Source: Anisakis pegreffii (Eukaryota; Nematoda; Chromadorea; Rhabditida; Anisakidae). From it: a stretch of DNA of 64,000 bases. The stretch is taken from assembly GCA_035041965.1 (NCBI GenBank), contig JAPYMA010000235.1, positions 62,001 to 126,000 of the forward strand, written 5' to 3'. Below the pieces are notes generated by a model. That model did not search any database, was not told the DNA's origin, and saw only the letters and a list, made by a program, of their open reading frames with translations. Below, one piece after another: positions 62,701 through 64,000 of the stretch; the first letter of the stretch is position 1, and each line of letters opens with the position of its first letter. A program made the position numbers and the translations under genes.

Positions 62701-63929
62701 TTTCAGCATGCAAACACCCCCGAACACTTCAGTGGTGATGTCGTCCTCTGAACCGAGCCAACTGACCAATTTGATCAGCTCAGCTCAACAGCCGCAGCTG
62801 ACCTCAACACCAGTCGATAAGACACAGTTGATAATCACCGATGTTAACAATCAGCAGCAGTTGACGCAGCTCTCACCCGTGCAGCACTCACCAACGATCA
62901 TCGTCGACGACAACCTGCCAGTGGATACGTCAATAACCACCTCCACGTCCACCCTCAACTCATCCCCTTCATCATCGAACACCTCGCAGTCGCACATTAT
63001 CGTCGCTGTTCACGATGATGCACATTTGCAGAATCAAGCGCAGGTTCATTCTTTATTCATTCATTTGCTCGTTTATATGCGATCTAAAAGAATGTGTCGG
63101 TGATTCATTTATTCATTTACAGATAATATTAACGGATTTGAATCAACCAACTGGATTAGTGCTATCAACAGTAAGTAATCATATACGCTCGAGAAATCGA
63201 CAACACCCATTACTTACAGGCAATACAGTAGGTACTCTTCTGCAACAGCACCAACAACAAGAGAATAATCAACCGCAACAAACTATTGTTATGCTTCCTG
63301 AGCAGGTTATCAGCTGAAAGAGTCGTTCTAATTGGTGTGCATTGGTTGTTGGTTTGATATGTATGAGTGGAGTTGCAGATTCCGTTATCGAGCACAGCAT
63401 CGTCGTCAGCGGTGAGATGCATTGGTGATGAGCAGCAGTCTGTGATTGATACGAGTAGTGAACGTCAGATCGCGTCGCGAATGATAATAACAACCAGTAG
63501 AAGTGCTAATGACGACGATAACGCTGACAATGATGACAGCAAGAATTCACAAGATATTCTTGCCGCAGCAACTGCAGCTTCCGTTGGTTGCATTAGCGAT
63601 AACAGCGATCTGACGCCCCAACAACAGAAACTTCTAATACAGAGAGCAAAACGAGCCGCAAGAGCTAGGTGCATTGTAATTTTCATTATAATTGTGTTGT
63701 AGTGCCACCAATAGTGCCACTAAAAATGACAATAATGATGATAGTAAAGTTTAGAATGAGGTATCATAACATGTCAGAAGAGGAAAGACGTAAATTCAAT
63801 GCGAAACGTGCGAGTGCATTGAGGAAGGCAAGAATCCGAGATGAACAATTATGTCAGTTGGCGGAGACTGTTGGCATACATGGCGGTGCATTAGATGAAA
63901 ATATCAAACAACAAGTATTATCCGATTAA
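59714..63929 (+). CDS. STPR-like repeat protein, copy 2 (large fused exon)
   Basis: Exons 59714-59783, 60258-60424, 60618-60778, 61127-62147, 62513-63043, 63123-63305, 63379-63668 and 63755-63929 (TAA) join in frame to 865 residues. The start gives MSRQAFFSTNGSN. A Ser/Thr/Gln-rich N-terminus and an acidic segment precede the repeat block in the 1,021-bp exon: AEAARMRYQRMSSEE, AEAARLRYHRMSEEE and AEAARLRYRRMTPEQ with their linkers. A fourth motif, split by an intron, lies at the C-terminus (RAARARMRYHNMSEEERRKF). Between them is a long Ser/Thr/Gln/Pro-rich region. It is a clear paralogue of the gene at 53.6-57.3 kb, collinear from EELESLLRKTKDI to RRTKQANMVLMKQ. A transcription-factor role is inferred, not shown. 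Confidence 0.87.
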
Positions 63930-64000
63930 TTCATTACTATTAATATCTTTTTGTACAATAATATGCATTTGTTTATTAATGAAAAAACTGAAAGATGGAT

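Noticed and set aside
63123..63305. An intron starting at the gtaagt after 63170
   Set aside because: The following acceptor would break the frame, while the sequence reads through openly, so it is kept as one exon.

Overview
This is a eukaryotic, gene-rich, AT-rich window with short introns. It is most likely from a nematode. The evidence is short introns with T-rich 3' splice sites, a nematode-style CK1/TTBK kinase carrying SRD instead of HRD, and an EF-hand rhomboid. The exact species cannot be read from the sequence; an ascaridoid-like parasite is only a guess. I built the gene models by hand from exon homology, splice signals and intron phase. Most models keep a single open frame across every junction.

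Layout. 0-0.8 kb: the 5' end of a minus-strand gene for a small helical-repeat membrane protein, running off the left edge. 1.9-2.6 kb: a GC-rich hAT-type MITE and a tRNA-derived palindrome. 3-13 kb: three plus-strand conserved genes in a row, namely a SPRING (C12orf49) homologue, TMEM209 and FRG1. 13.8-17.4 kb: MFSD11 (UNC-93-like transporter) on the minus strand, convergent with FRG1. 20.7-21.5 kb: a NADAR-domain remnant with a frame break and a short unrecognised ORF (minus). 22.2-24.9 kb: a CK1/TTBK-like kinase. 28.6-32.5 kb: an EF-hand rhomboid protease. 33.1-34.3 kb: a TAX1BP3/TIP-1 PDZ protein (minus), next to a long inverted-repeat element. 36.5-42.5 kb: an M20 (CNDP2-like) dipeptidase homologue, intact as a gene but lacking nearly all of its metal-binding and catalytic residues. 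42.5-50.2 kb: gene-poor, with a pyrimidine-rich tract and a few doubtful exons. 50.2-63.9 kb: three plus-strand genes for nuclear-looking, low-complexity proteins with repeated basic helical motifs.

The last two of these (53.6-57.3 and 59.7-63.9 kb) are tandem paralogues that share a 27-residue AEAARxRYxRM repeat resembling STPR DNA-binding repeats. The right-hand copy carries the homologous block as one 1,021-bp exon, where the left copy has five introns. It has also lost the first repeat and has an extra one at its C-terminus. This pair and the predicted pseudo-dipeptidase are the most interesting content. I saw no single pathway linking all genes; most are unrelated housekeeping genes.
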